Under the pieces are notes generated by a model. It worked only from the letters and a program-made list of their open reading frames with translations, was not told where the DNA came from and ran no database searches. From positions 5,394,001 to 5,458,000 of the forward strand of contig NC_016472.1 in NCBI RefSeq assembly GCF_000226095.1: DNA of 64,000 bases, written 5' to 3'. This document shows positions 32,701-45,568 of this stretch, piece after piece (position 1 is the first letter of the stretch; every line of letters starts with the position of its first letter). The stretch comes from Thermothelomyces thermophilus ATCC 42464 (taxonomy: Eukaryota > Ascomycota > Sordariomycetes > Sordariales > Chaetomiaceae). The position numbers and the translations under genes were made by a program.

Positions 32701-35700
32701 AATGTCAACAACATGGGTCACGAGTGGACCTTCACGACGACGAGCACCTGAACTAACTACGGATAATAAACGGAGGTACGGAGTACCACTCATCCAAACG
32801 GTCCAGAATCGGTTAGAGGCAGAGCGAAAGCCCGGCAACTCCGCACACCTCACATGGTTCTGCTACAGCCCTGGTAGTGCTGCCATTTCGAAATGGCGTT
32901 GCCCCCGTCCCTGGGCGCCTCTATTTCGCCCTGAGCAAACAGAGGGCAGAAAAAAGTTGCAGAACGGACAGCCGGACCCGATCATGGCAGGTGATTGCGG
33001 GAGAAAAAACACCGCCGCTTACACCGCGTCGGCACCGCACGCGTTTGAAACGCCCATCATAGCGCCGCATTTGCGCTGCGCTGCGCTGCATGATGCACAT
33101 TGAAAAGGTGCAGCTCGCCGCCAAGCAGGACGAAAACTGACTGGCGCGCAGTCCCATGACCCCCGTTAAACCTGCATGTTTTTCCCGCAGGCTCCAGAGA
33201 TCGCCGAGACCAACGTCCCAGACTTGCGGGATCGAGGCGCCGAATCCACGCTTGTGAGACCATCTTGGTCAAAATTGTCTGCAAATTCGCCATGCCGTTT
33301 CTTTGCGGCTTCACCGCCTGAGCATTCGCGACGACTGGCTCAGCATGAGAAGTTTGACGTCTCCTTCACGAGCATGATCGCGGTCTGCTGACGAAGACTG
33401 CAGAGCTTGGGAGGCAGTTTGGTAGAATGGATCCTTCCTCGTGCGTTTCCTGGTTTCAGGTTTCTCAAGGGTCCTCCGCTTCAGACGGATCGAGAATGAG
33501 TGAAGATGCCAACGGCTCTGCGGCCGATGATAAGATTCCAGCTAACTCTGATCAAGGCTCGCTCACAGACAACAGTGGGTAAATTGCAACTTACCGCTCG
33601 CGAGCTCCTCCGTGAGAGATATCGTAAGCTTTTAGGACTGTGGTCTGCCTATTCAAGGAATTCGACGGGCGGCCCATAGAAGGAAGATAGATTCCCGCTA
33701 GGCTTCTACACTGTGGAGGAGGTCCGTGTAACTGCGAAACACGGTAAGGTGTGGGCGTCCCCAAACTTCGTGCGGCGTTCAACCTGGGGTGAGTGAAGTT
33801 GTGCAACCGAAGACAGCGGGGAGGGCGGTTCTCCCTGAGACGACCGAGGGCGTTGACGAGTATGAGTCAGAAGATGAATGGCACTCGGATCGTTTTCCGG
33901 GCCATCTAACACGACACTTTGCCCCAGAATAGGCAGCAAATAGGATTATTTCTCCTCGTCCCCTGGCGAGGCCGTCGCCCTAGCATTCCCCATCATCCTG
34001 CGACGCGCATGTGGGCATGCAAAGGGGTTCTTGGAGGCACTAGATTGGCAGAACCGTTCCGTTGGGCAGGAAACCAACAGTTGCTTCGACCTCCTCAAAT
34101 CCCTACCAAGTAGAGATCGATCGGATGAAGTCCCAGGTCCTGAGCCACTCAAGTTGGGCCTTGACCGCTTGCGGAGTCAAGCCTGTGGGATTGCATGCAT
34201 GCAGCTCGAGTCTGATAAGCCAGTCGTGGAAGCAGACAAGGTGTCGTCCATGACCGGCTGTTTGTGGTGACGCGCCAACGTCAAGGGTTTTGATTGCACC
34301 TTAGTTCGAGACAACCCGGAGGGGTCAACGGGTCAATCGGCGCAGGAGTTTTGTTTTCCCCAGAGCACCGGAACCACGGTGTCACGCGGGGGCCACTCTG
34401 AATCGGAGCCCGGTGATATCGGAACCGTTAACTGTAGTACGGTGTGTGACAGCCTCGGAACAGTGTGATTTGGTTTCAAGTCGAACTCTAAATCTCGGAG
34501 CGGCCTTGCTGCGAAGCCCGGATGCGCAATGTTTCGCTGTTAGCTTTGCTCGCCCTGGATCAGAGAAGAACGACTGCAGACTGCATTCTCCCTTATCAAA
34601 TGGGTCGTAAACAAAGTAACGCGAATGAATGCCGCCAGACAGGTTGAATAATCATGGCGGCTAGGGCGGCAGTGTTGACCAGGCGACCCCCCGAGTCACC
34701 CGGCCGGCTTGCTGATTTAGGAGCTGGTTATCCATGGTTCTTCGGGGTCACATCCCGAGTGAGGTGAGGTGAATTGTCGCCTGCACCATTGGATGTTGGT
34801 TGTGAAGAGCGCCGGGCAGGCGAATCGTCGCCAGGTGATCACCGACAGCCGGGAGTGGACGAAACGAGAGTGGAGCGTCATCATGGGCTTGGCGACGAGT
34901 GAGGTCGTCGTGTCCAGGGGCCGATCCGGCAGGACGCGTTCTCTCGTGTTTGAGAGCAGAAACACACCGACTCTTAGTCTTGGGCAGGGACGGAAGGACG
35001 AGGCGTTGTTTAGGTCGACATGGCGCGGGCCTCGAATCTGCGGCCAGGCTCACACCGGGTCTGGGTAGGCGCCCCGAGTGGCCAGCCGCTGTGTTAGCTG
35101 CTGCAAGCGCTCCGTTCTCCGACCAGTGGACGTGCCGACTGACGCGAAAGGACGAATAATAGGCGAAGAGAGCGACAGAGAGTGGAGTTGCTGGAATGTT
35201 GACGCGCTGCAACCAGCCACCGAATTTTTTTGACTTGTTGATTTGTGTTTTTTTTGGGGGCGACCGTTTACTGTTGCTGTCAGCCCGTTGGCTAAAGCCC
35301 TGCCCGTTGGGAGCGCGGCATTCGAGAAGAGGAAATACGCGATAAAATCAAAACAATGCACAACTGAGCAATACGGGGTCGTGGCTGTAGGAGCAGGTGG
35401 GAACCCGGCAAGGTGTTGACGGAAGCTTCGCTGCGGCGTGGCGGTTGTTGGAGTTGAGGAAGAGGAAGAGCTCGACGACCGCACACATAGTGGTCGGATG
35501 ACAAACCTAGGCATCTTGAACGTTTGCTTGAAAGCACGGCAGTGGGAAGTGGGCAACTGTAGGTAGTTACACTACGTAATTACCTAAGCTACTACTCCGT
35601 AGTACGGATTAACTACTCGTCTGTGCTCTGAGTTTATCACGTGACTTAGACGTTTCAGGTTGTGTGACCGTTCTGCGTGTGGAGAACGTGCAACTTCGCG

Positions 35701-37815
35701 TTTTCAACTTGAGACCAAGCACTAAGAAAAATGATTGGTACGCGGATGCAAGGACGCACCCGCAAGGGCCCGGCCTCCCCCGCTCTCCCGTCCCATGGAG
35801 GGCCCTGTCTGCTGAAACAGACAAGCGGATGGGATTGCCCTGTCTTCTACTCCGTACTCTTGCACATTCCGAACTGGTACTTCGTACAGATATTACTGCG
35901 TAGTGCACTGGACTCGCTTTCCGTTAATGGACGGTGACGACGAGTGTAGGTACGCAGTTGTGAGAAGAGTATGTCTTGCGCCGCGTCACTCGCTAGCAGC
36001 AGGCGGAAGGCGGTCACCACTTACCTCACCCCGCGAATCTAGGTGTAATTATCTCCCCGGCTCAGCCCTCAACACCACCACGCCGGGTCGTTATCATAGT
36101 CTGTCGCGGCGAGGTCACTCCCATTCAGTCCAACGCCGCGAAAGACTGTAACTCCTACTCCGTAGCGCACTAGCAACGACTTACCTTAGCATCCCGGGCT
36201 CTCTCAAGAGCACGTTCACTACATCACCCCACTCAAGCGCAACTGCTGCGTAATGTGATGCTTCGCCGTCTCGGATAGTGGCTGAATTTAGGTTGGCGCC
36301 GTGACTCTCTTCTGGTTTGCCCAGACGCCGAAACGGGGATCCTTCTCACGGGATTCTTGTCTGCTGCTAGACTCTGCTCACAAGGCTCGGCCCAGACCCC
36401 CGGATTGGGGGAGGGGGGAGGGGAGGGGGGTGGGAGCAGCCGCGAGTCACAACAGACTACCCTCATTCATCGCCCTTGGGTATCGATGGCCCCCCAAGGC
36501 CCATTTCTGCCCAACATGCCCGCCGGGGCGGTCATCCACAACCGCTTCTCCTGCTGGTCCAATCAGCAGAGGAGCATCCCTCGTCCTGCGCTCGTCTTCC
36601 ATCAACCCCCCCCCCCCTTCTCTTCCTAATACCTCCCTTCTGTCTCCCCGGCCGGTACTCAACACTCTTGTTACTCTCCAAAACGAGGGTTCAAGCCTCG
36701 GTCGACATTTTGGCAACGCCCCCCCGTCGATGCATCCACGCAGTTGGGCTACTCCACAACGGCAGCTAAACACCCTGAAGGTCGATCACTGATTTGATCT
36801 CGGATGCTGCCGTTTTCACTATTTTCCAGGACTTCTCGCTCTATAGTCGACCAGCGTGACAGCCCGCGGGAACACCACTATAATTCCTATTGGAGGTCAC
36901 AGTGGCCTGATCGCCAGCTTCCAAACATGAGCGCACGCCTGCTCGCGCTCCCGTTCGCGTACCGGCTCTGTCACGGGAAGTCTCTCTCTGAAACGGAGAC
37001 TGCAAGCAAGCGGTGCAAGACGCTGTGCTCCGTTGTAGAAACGCTCCTGGCGGCGATCCTCCAATCCCAGCACGAGCCCCGCTTCTCCGTCAAATCTGAT
37101 TTTCTCAGATCGGGACGTCTCTGATTACACCCCCATGCCAAGCTAACAACAATTCACCCCCTCACTCCCCGAAAATGGTTTGACGATCCGTGATTCCCGC
37201 GCAGGGCAAATGCTCCGTAACACCCACTCGAGGTACATACCACCGGCCACAATACCCAAGAGCCCGCTTCACTGCAATTGGGTAAGCCTCGGATACGCTC
37301 CTGGTTTCGTGAGGGTCTTGCAGAGTCGGCCTGACCATGGCCGGAGTACAAAACATAGAAAGAGGAGCCCGCATCCCATCTGCCCCCCTCTCAAGTCATC
37401 CAACCTCAGAGAACCACCAGCACTCCACACGAACTCTTCGACAGAAGCAGCATTGAGCCTGCTTGACTGAAGAAGAAATCTTTTTCTTCTATCTTTTCCC
37501 CCAAGGTGCTTCACGTTGTGTCGTAGAAGCTCACCTCTCTCTCAGCGGAGCCCCTCTCTTCCCGTTCCTCCCACGCACCATCAGCTCCCACAATTTTCCG
37601 GGTTCTGGTCCGAACCACCCCTCCTTCCAGAATTCTGACCACGGCTTGTGCGACTGCCACCACAAAGTGTAAGTGACACTTCACGTTGCTCTCTCGCTCA
37701 AAACCCTGCCCTTGCCTCCCGCTCTCCCCGCTCCCGGTGCTTCTCCACCTACCTCTCATCAACCCACTTTTACCCTTCTACGCACCGAACGCCATCACGC
37801 TCATTCACTGAGTGC
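29755..37815. other. Eight-kilobase gene-poor region
   Basis: I find no gene with recognisable motifs. Open frames are short and overlap on both strands. The region has long homopolymers (14 C at 29791-29804, 16 G at 31192-31207) and four of the seven copies of the 9-mer TACGGAGTA/TACTCCGTA (32777, 35593, 35848, 36156). Stretches with faint protein-like reading exist near 31575-31915, 32320-32540 and 33427-33580 but were not recognised. The last kilobase turns pyrimidine-rich, as expected for the promoter and leader of the bZIP gene at 38145. Confidence 0.5.
35050..35514 (-). CDS. Doubtful ORF with mitochondrial-presequence-like start (154 aa)
   Basis: An open frame from ATG at 35514 encodes [20 protein letters not shown] followed by Thr/Pro, then RSFRQHLAGFPPAP. 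The amphipathic Arg/Ser-rich start resembles a mitochondrial targeting peptide. No domain is recognisable downstream. It could be the first exon of an unrecognised or decayed gene, or chance. A TCACGTGA palindrome lies 123 bases upstream at 35637-35644. Confidence 0.2.
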   Translation of the reverse strand: MPRFVIRPLCVRSSSSSSSSTPTTATPQRSFRQHLAGFPPAPTATTPYCSVVHCFDFIAYFLFSNAALPTGRALANGLTATVNGRPQKKHKSTSQKNSVAGCSASTFQQLHSLSLSSPIIRPFASVGTSTGRRTERLQQLTQRLATRGAYPDPV

Positions 37816-38037
37816 ATGAAGCGCTTCGTTCTCAAAAAAACAAAACACAGCAACACAAGCTATAGCATCAAGATTTTCTTTTCTCAAACACCAACAGTAC
37901 GCACCCCGGGAGGCTTTGAGGACCTTCTGCGCCGCTTGACAGAACCCCACGGTTCCCAGAGCTCCATATCCTGCCTGCATCCTACCCCGGCCATTCCGGA
38001 AAAAGCCCTCACCGCCCGTTCCGTGCCCGACCACTAA
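37816..38037 (+). other. Upstream ORF (73 codons) in the leader of the bZIP gene
   Basis: ATG at 37816 opens a frame that ends at TAA 38035-38037, 107 bases before the bZIP start. The peptide begins MKRFVLKKTKHSNTSYSIK. The surrounding sequence is a pyrimidine- and A-rich leader. Whether the transcript starts upstream of it, or an intron removes it, cannot be seen. If transcribed it would be expected to lower or regulate translation of the main frame. Confidence 0.35.
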
Positions 38038-38144
38038 CACACTTAACAGGATCTGCTCGCACATATTTCCACCCTCACGGGATCTCAGCCTTATCAAACG
38101 CCTGCACATTCAACCACATACATACACACACACAGTGGCCCACC

Positions 38145-40082
38145 ATGGTCTCAGCATTCCAGATGCCGTCCTTCTACAGGGCGCCGTTAACAGTCGACAC
38201 CACCAACGCTCAGAAGTTCTTCGAAGAGGAGGATGCGAACATCCTCGACGAGAACATTCTTGACCACAGCGCACTTGATTCGGGCTTGGATATGTCACCT
38301 CAGATGGTAGAGAGCAGGAGGGACTCTTTCGGTGTGACGCCCTCGATCTTCTCACCGAAGACGGAGGAGTGGCAGCCGGTCGACATGCAGTCTGTGCCCT
38401 CGAACAACCCTTTCTTCGATCAGCACAGCAACAACCCCTTCCTGCGCATGGATCAGAGCCAGCAAGCATTGTACCAGAACCATGCTGCATGGCCCATCAC
38501 CACCTCTGGCTCCGCGACCCCGCAACTCCAGGCCTTCGACGGCCTGCCGGTCGAGTATGACTCGTCCAACCTCGCCGCCTTCCAAAGGCCCGCCACGATG
38601 CAGACTCCGACTCCCTTCACTGCCCCTCCCAACCCGGCCGCCATGTTCCAACAGCTCGGGCAGGCCGCCCCTCAGTCGATCCCGACTTCCCCCCAGAAGG
38701 ATGCGTGGATGGGCCAGGACCTCAAGACCCAAGGCATGAAGAGGCCTCGGCCAGCCAGCCCCCTGATCCGGTCGCATAACGAACTCAGGAGGGGCGATGG
38801 GATCCGCAAGAAGAACGCCCGCTTTGACATTCCTGCCGAGCGCAACCTCAGCAACATTGACCAGTTGATCGCGCAGTCGACGGACGAGCAGGAGATCAAG
38901 GAGCTCAAGCAACAGAAGCGCCTGCTGCGCAACAGGCAAGCAGCGTAAGTTTACTTTCCGCCGAAGAGGGTCTTGCACACATACTGACAACCGTCCAGCC
39001 TGGACTCGAGACAGCGCAAGAAGCAGCACACAGAGCGGCTCGAGGACGAGAAGAAGCAGTTCACCGAGCTCATTGCCCAAATGGAGGAGACCATCGCGAA
39101 GATGCAGAGGGACATGCAGAAGCTCACCTTGGAGAAGCAAAACTGCGAGTCGTACATCCATGAGCTCGAGAAGAAGCAGGAGGAGTTGATCAGCAAGCAC
39201 ACCATCGAGACGGGTGAGCTGCGGAAGAAGATCAGCGTCCTGACCAACGAAGTGCAGTCCATGGGCCGTGCCTCCAACACCGCGTCGGGATTCTCCGGTG
39301 CTTTTAGCGACATGGATGGCATCAACATGGACTGCTCCTGGGACAACATGCCCATGTTCGGCGACTTCTCCATGGAGCAGAACACTTCCGAGGTCAAACA
39401 GGAGATGCAGATCGTACCGGCCGCCAAGAAGCCCGAGGTGTCGCTGCCGACGACCGCCGACTCCGAGAAGCCTGCCCAGCAAGGCGGGCTCCTCTTCATG
39501 CTCTTCCTCGTTGGCGCTTTTGTGCTCTCGAGCCGGTCGTCGACGCCCAGCATCCCGCGTGTCTCCGAGGATGTCCGCGCCGCGTCCGCGACCCTCCTGG
39601 AGAACGTGCTCAAGGATGCGGGCGTGTCGCAGGTCGCCTCGGGCCTCGGGAGCGCAGCCCCGCAGCCCTCGGGCACCACCTGGTCCCAGGCATCGCAGCC
39701 GTCCCTGTCCATGGCCACGCCGATGGTCGACAACGTCGCCCCGTCGACGCTGGGCGAGATGGCAGATGCCCTGACGCGGCCCACCGAGCAACAGACCAAC
39801 GAGCAGATCTTCTCGCTGTCGGCTGAGCAGTATAATGACCTGACCTCGCAAGATTTCCTCCAGGCTGCCCCGCCGGCCGAAAGGTCGACGAGCCAAGGGA
39901 GACGCAATCTTGCCGAGGCTCTGGCCAGCATGCGCAGCTCGACCAAGCAGTCTGCCGCCGAGGTCTACACTCGGTCGCTGCTCTGGGACCAGATCCCGAG
40001 CGACGTCGTCCGGACTTTTGCCAAGATGGTTGCGGAGAGTAACAACGCCGCTACCAGCGCTGGCGAGGAGAACCGGGCGTAA
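38145..40082 (+). CDS. bZIP transcription factor with a C-terminal-half transmembrane segment (627 aa, 2 exons)
   Basis: Exons 38145-38944 and 38999-40082; the 54-nt intron (GTAAGT donor, ACTGAC branch, CAG acceptor) cuts the basic region. Residues 1-250 are Pro/Gln/Ser-rich and probably activating. The conserved block KKNARFDIPAERNLSNIDQL leads into the basic region KQQKRLLRNRQAALDSRQRK (Asn-x7-Arg present, about residues 254-275), followed by a coiled coil of some 70 residues. At about 429-445 GGLLFMLFLVGAFVLSS is an uninterrupted hydrophobic stretch long enough to cross a membrane. A 180-residue Ser/Thr/Ala-rich tail follows. The arrangement recalls membrane-tethered ATF6/CREB3-type factors, which are released by proteolysis; that parallel is inference. 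The exact fungal orthologue name is not certain. Confidence 0.9.
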
Positions 40083-43000
40083 TGACCCCCATCTTTTTGT
40101 TTTGACGATGTTACGACCCCTTGATGACGGACATTTGCCACGATCATGATCCATGAGCGAAGCATGATCCCCACGAAATGGAACAGCATGAATGAGAGAG
40201 GAGGCATGCAACAGCACTCGAGCGCTTGGTTTTGAACCTTTTCTGTTTTCTTCCTCGTCGTCGACTCTTGTTTTGGGCACACCATACACTTGATCCGCTC
40301 CCGCGACCCCTCACAGACATCGGCAGCTCACGCACCGGAAGTTTGTTGCTTTCTTGCGGCACCTGTCTCGCATCCTGGAGCCGCTCGCCGCTTTTCTTAT
40401 CTCAGTTTGGTTTCTCTCTGGTTATTTCCTCTGCTTTTTTGGGTTGATGATTTCAGAAATTTTAGCAAGCGAGCATTGGCTTTTTGATGTGTTTTTTTTT
40501 GGTTTTTTTTTTTTTTTGGTTTCAAGTTTATTTTTTTTTTCCTCAGTTTTTTCTTGGCAGCGCATCTCAACTCTAATCATGTTGTCTATTTACGCTTTAT
40601 CTCTCTGCTCTTTGGCGCTAGGCATGGGAGAAACGGATGGGTTCTGGGCGAAGTCTTGCTGCGAGGTCGGCGGGTTAAGGTGTTGGTAACGGCGAAATAG
40701 GGGGCACTTGCAGGATTTGCGTTGTTTTTCTCGTGTTTTGAGGCAAAAGGTTTTTTTTTTTTTTTCTCTCTGGACGGACGACAGCGATGGGCCTTGCAGC
40801 GTCGCATCACGGCTTTTCTTCTCTCCTCTGTCCTATGCTGAGAGACGCTGGTCAGGGAGATCTCGTCTGGCTCGCGAGCGGAGAAATCTCTCGTCGACAC
40901 ATAGACAGATGGTACCGGCCATGCATCACCAGACTAGACATTGGAATTTGGAAAGAGGGATATTTTACAACATCGTCATGCCGACTATGGTCGCCTCGCA
41001 GGGAGGAAGAGCCCGGCTTGGATGACTAGTCGCGACACACCCACATGTCTGACGACAACCCCTTTCCTTTGTGGACCAACATTTTACAACCACCATCACA
41101 CTCCTTTGGACGATTCGATTCGGGGGGTCTCTAACTGCTGCAAACAAACGCAGTAGCGAGCCACCCTCTTGGGGACGTCTCGGAAGAAGGATGGACAGGC
41201 TGCAACATCGACCAACACATAAGATGGCGATGTTGTACGCAGGCACCCCGAACCGGGATCGACCGCAAAACATTTTTAACACATTCGACTTTCGCCAGCT
41301 ACGCATCACAAATTGAGCGACTGGTGAATCTTACAACGACTCGACACAGCGAAACAAAACCCAGGTACTCGATATCACGGAGGAACTGGATTAGGGGAAA
41401 TCGAAACCCCGGCAGGAAGGCTTGGAACAGCGTCTTTGTCCTGCTCGCGACATTCATTTTGACACAAATTTCATTTCTCTTCTTTCCCGTCGAACAATCT
41501 ATGTAGCTAGGCTCAGCAGCACAGAACCGGGGCGAAAAACATTGGATTTTTTTCCTATTTCATGAAAGCAGCCGCGCATCGACTTTCCGTGTTTTACTAT
41601 TGAACGCTTGGGATTCGAGAATTTGAGTCCAATGTGAAGTAGAGGGTTAATACCACTGAGTCACAAGGGGCGTGTATGATGATGACGGCTTCCCTACTCT
41701 TCCGGTGCCGAGAAACTACGGTGCATTGAAAGGGGGTGGGTTTGGCTGCGTGATAGTCCGGCAGACCTGCCATTCGGCCTCCCAAGGAAGGGAAGGGCTG
41801 ATGAGTTGGCACCCGACGTGCTGGGTGTGTCAGCTACACTAGGGTTGGAGGCACAACGGTTGCATCACTGGAGGGAGGGCGGGGAAGTAATGTTACAATC
41901 TGAGGCAAAAGGAGGGGGGGGGGGAGGTGTCATTGATCTGTGTACGGAGTACCGGTTGAGGGGTCGATTAACCGGGTCAACAAAAGTACCCATTTTAGGA
42001 AGTTGTATGTGGTCCAACCCCGGCTGACCATTTCCCGTCTTTTCTGACCCTGTTTCCAATGGCACTGGCAGTCTGGTCTCTCATAGCTGCGTTAGATACA
42101 TTATTGCCTTTATTACCTACCTCATGAGCGGACCGGGTTTGGGCAGAGTGCATGGTTGGTGTTTGATGGGGAAGGAAGTGCGCCTCCGCGCAAAGAGGCT
42201 GCAGGTACTTGGAAAGGATGGCCCATTAACTTTCCAATAGCTCGAGCGTCGGCTCCTTCCTGCTGCAGGAGGGAAAGCGCAGAACCCTTCCCACCTACCA
42301 AGCAACTGCCAGGTATATGCACATACATACATACCCCATCCGGGGAGGCACATGGCTGCCTTGACAACTCACTGCTCACGGGGGCAGAGCCACGAGTAGC
42401 ACCACACCTTTAGCTTCACCTTGGTCACGACCGTCTGCCTGCAAATGGAAAGCAGAGCGGAGCTCAAGCCCGGGATAGATTTTCCAATATTTTCTAATGT
42501 TTCGTGTGCCATTCTGCCGTCGTAAGAGAGAAAGATATCGAGCAGCCGCAATCATCCATCCCCCAAGAACAAGCATCAGGTGTTGTTGCACATACATTCA
42601 TCCGGTCAACAGATCATGTATGCAAGTGTTCATTTCTTTTTGTCGAGATCACTAGTGAAGTCATTATTAGCCAGGGCGCCCTCCGCCCATGCAATCTGAC
42701 TTGATCGAATTTGAGTGGAAGCGGGTGCCCTGCATTTCCCCCCCCCCCCCCACGTGGATGACGACGTTTCCGCGCGCAATGAGCCGCCCCGAGCAGCCGG
42801 AGCCGGAAAAGTATCGGTTATGCGAGCCCTAAAGTGATTGGGCATTCATTGGGTCAGCCGGGCAGCTGTGAGATCCCAAGATAAGGTCTTTCCAGAGAGA
42901 AGGGGGATGAGCCCCGGATGCATTTGTATCAGCCGTCAGTCAAAACTTTCGAAACATCAAGCACGGGCGCGGCTATCCTCGTGATGTATTCATGCAGTAA

Positions 43001-45568
43001 GGGTTTCGTATCCTGGATATATTGGCAGTTGCCGACTGGGCATCAAAGGAACAACGCTCTTTCCACTAACAATGCCCGAGATGGAGAGCTGGAGTGAAAG
43101 ATATTTCCCGAATTATCTTGGCTAACACACGGCACATTGTTCATGTTTGTTTGCGATATAGAGAGTGCCATCATTTTCTTGATCCTTTTGAAGCCTGCCT
43201 CTCACAAGGGAGAATACTAAGGGAGAGCTCATACTCACACTTTCCCAATAGAGAGGCACTGCAGTACCACATAACATGCCGTGCAACCTGATCGAGCGAG
43301 GAACAAGATATGGGACACCACTAGAATGTAAGTGATGCGAGACAATCCAGAACATTCTGATCTCTCCTACAGGCCTTGCGGAATCTCAGGCCTTACTTCG
43401 TGCGTCGAGTCTGGCAGCAAGGTCGAGTGAAAACAGCAGGGAGGAACGCATCACGCAGCGCCGGCAATCATGTCCCGAAGGATTCCCATTCTCTATCTAG
43501 ACCAACCTAAACTCGAATGAAGCAGCCCAAACAGCCGATCACATTATCACTGCCAACAACTGGAAATCAGCGGTGAAAAATCCTGGGATGCCACCCAGTA
43601 TACCAGCTAATTGTTTGGCTACTATCGAATCCTGCAAATAATGAGTGGATTGTTAGATGAATATTCATGGACTGGCTTTCGAGACATTATTGTCACTTTA
43701 ACGGATTGAAAGTCCATCGTCTTGATGCCAGGTAATGAGGTGGTCTTCCCCTCTGTCGAAGGCGCTCAATTCAGCGGCAAACCGCTATCACATACATCAA
43801 CCAAACAACTACAGCACCGCAAGGACTTCGCCTCGCAACACAGGATCTGCGTGTGGTAGAATGATCCAAGGTGTAGTAGGCCGTCTCACCTAGCTCACCG
43901 TCGTCAGGTTTCAGCTAAAAAAAGGTGCCCAATTCGGCACTGTTGCCCAACCACCGGCCCGCCTTGGCCAAGGGGCGAGGGGGGAAAATGCCATGATTCC
44001 GGGAACGCTTTCCGGCCCAGCCGTAAGCCAGACAAGGGAGAGAGCTCTAGGTGCCCTTCTCTGAGCGATGATCACACTCTACAAGATCAGTCCAACATTG
44101 CTCAGAGTCGGCGTGGGGCTAAGTCAAAGGGGTGGATGGTGCGATACGCCTTCAACCCTTCCGTTTTGCCCCAAGCCTTCGCCCGTCCGAAACGGACCTC
44201 CAGCAACAGACTACCCAAGATACATCCCATCAACATCATGGTACTTACACAGCAACGGAGCTTCAAGCCCCCTGCGCCCTGCACTGCATATGTAATGCAA
44301 TGCCATCAAAACACGGCAGTAATAGCGCACCTGCGAAAGCGTGCTGTTTCCGCTCTTCTTCGTCGATTCCCGAGCACACCCCCCCACCCCCCCCCGGGCA
44401 GGCAAAACAAAGGACCAGTCAGTCCAAACGAGGACCCTCCAGGAACGGCCCCGGGTGTAAGTTCCCCGGATGGGCGGCAAGCGCAAAAGCAGCCAAGAGC
44501 CAGCTGGTCCCTACCGTCGGGTCCTGATCAGCAGGGGTTTCAAAAACAAAGCAGGGAAACAACAACATCATAACAACACCAGCGCAGAGCCAGGGAGCCG
44601 TGGAGCTACTGATGGGACCCCTCTCCCCGTCGGCCGGCAGGACGGACGAATCCGCTTTGTCTGTCGTCGGGTGTAAACATGAAGTGCAGAAATGCAACGC
44701 TTAAAAAAAAGAGGCCCAACTTTTGTTTTTGTTTTTGTATTTGTTTTTTCTTCCCTCTCAGACCTCTATGCTAGGTGAGACGAGAGAGAGATAGAGAAAG
44801 TGGCCGGCCGTCCGGAGCCACAGTGGCGATGTGTATGCCCGAGATCCGAGGGCTGAAGACTAGAGGTGGTGTCCCTGGTGCGGGACCGAACCCGGTTGCC
44901 ATGTTGGCGGGACGAGATTCGAGAGAGTAAGCGAGGAGCATCGAAAGCTGTGCCAATTCAGGCATGATGACATCATGGCGATCAATGGTATGTACAAGTA
45001 AGCCAAGTACTGTTCCGGGCCCCGCGGTCTACCGGGATCCCAGAGAGGAAATCAACAGCCCGTCTGGAGCAGAGTAAGTCGAGTTTAGACGCGCTCCCCC
45101 ACACCCCGTCCCCTTCTCTCCCGTCCCTCCCGACTCCTTGGCACGACTGATGAGGGCAAATGGAGGGCATAGTGTTTTGAGAATGACTCAATCTTCCAGT
45201 CAGTTAGGGTGGCGACGCGAGGTCGACAACAAGACTCGGAAAAGCATTTCCTTCCCGTGTGTTTGTTTGCCGCTGCCCTAACCAAGTGGCGGAACCGAGA
45301 GCGACACAAAAAAAAAAATAGTAACGTACGCAGTAGTGTAAACAAAGCCCCTGAACCAATGAACCTTGACTCCAAACAGACAATCTCCATTGCTGGGTAT
45401 CCAAAACAGACATCCTAGCACATCTCGGAGTCTCCGAAAATAAACAAAGATGTGTGGCGAACAGCATCAGAACGGGAGACGTCGAAGCCCGTATTCGAAG
45501 GGGCCCCAGATGGCATGGCCGGCCCTGAACGGTGACTCAGCTCGGGAAGCAAGCAAGCTAGAACCTCG
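40083..45568. other. 5.5-kb gene-poor region after the bZIP gene
   Basis: The first 500-700 bases are T-rich and probably bZIP 3' UTR. Beyond that I see no recognisable gene. Notable items are TACGGAGTA at 41943-41951, a run of 11 G at 41914-41924, a run of 14 C at 42738-42751 and a moderately AT-rich part near 43000-43800. The last bases adjoin the stop of the Sel1-repeat gene on the minus strand. Confidence 0.5.

Noticed and set aside
38352-40289. 645-codon minus-strand open frame over the bZIP gene
   Set aside because: Antisense shadow; no domain, Arg/Leu/Gly-rich composition typical of reversed GC-rich codons.
44136-44573. 145-codon plus-strand open frame
   Set aside because: No start context, no domain, interrupted by a C homopolymer; judged chance.
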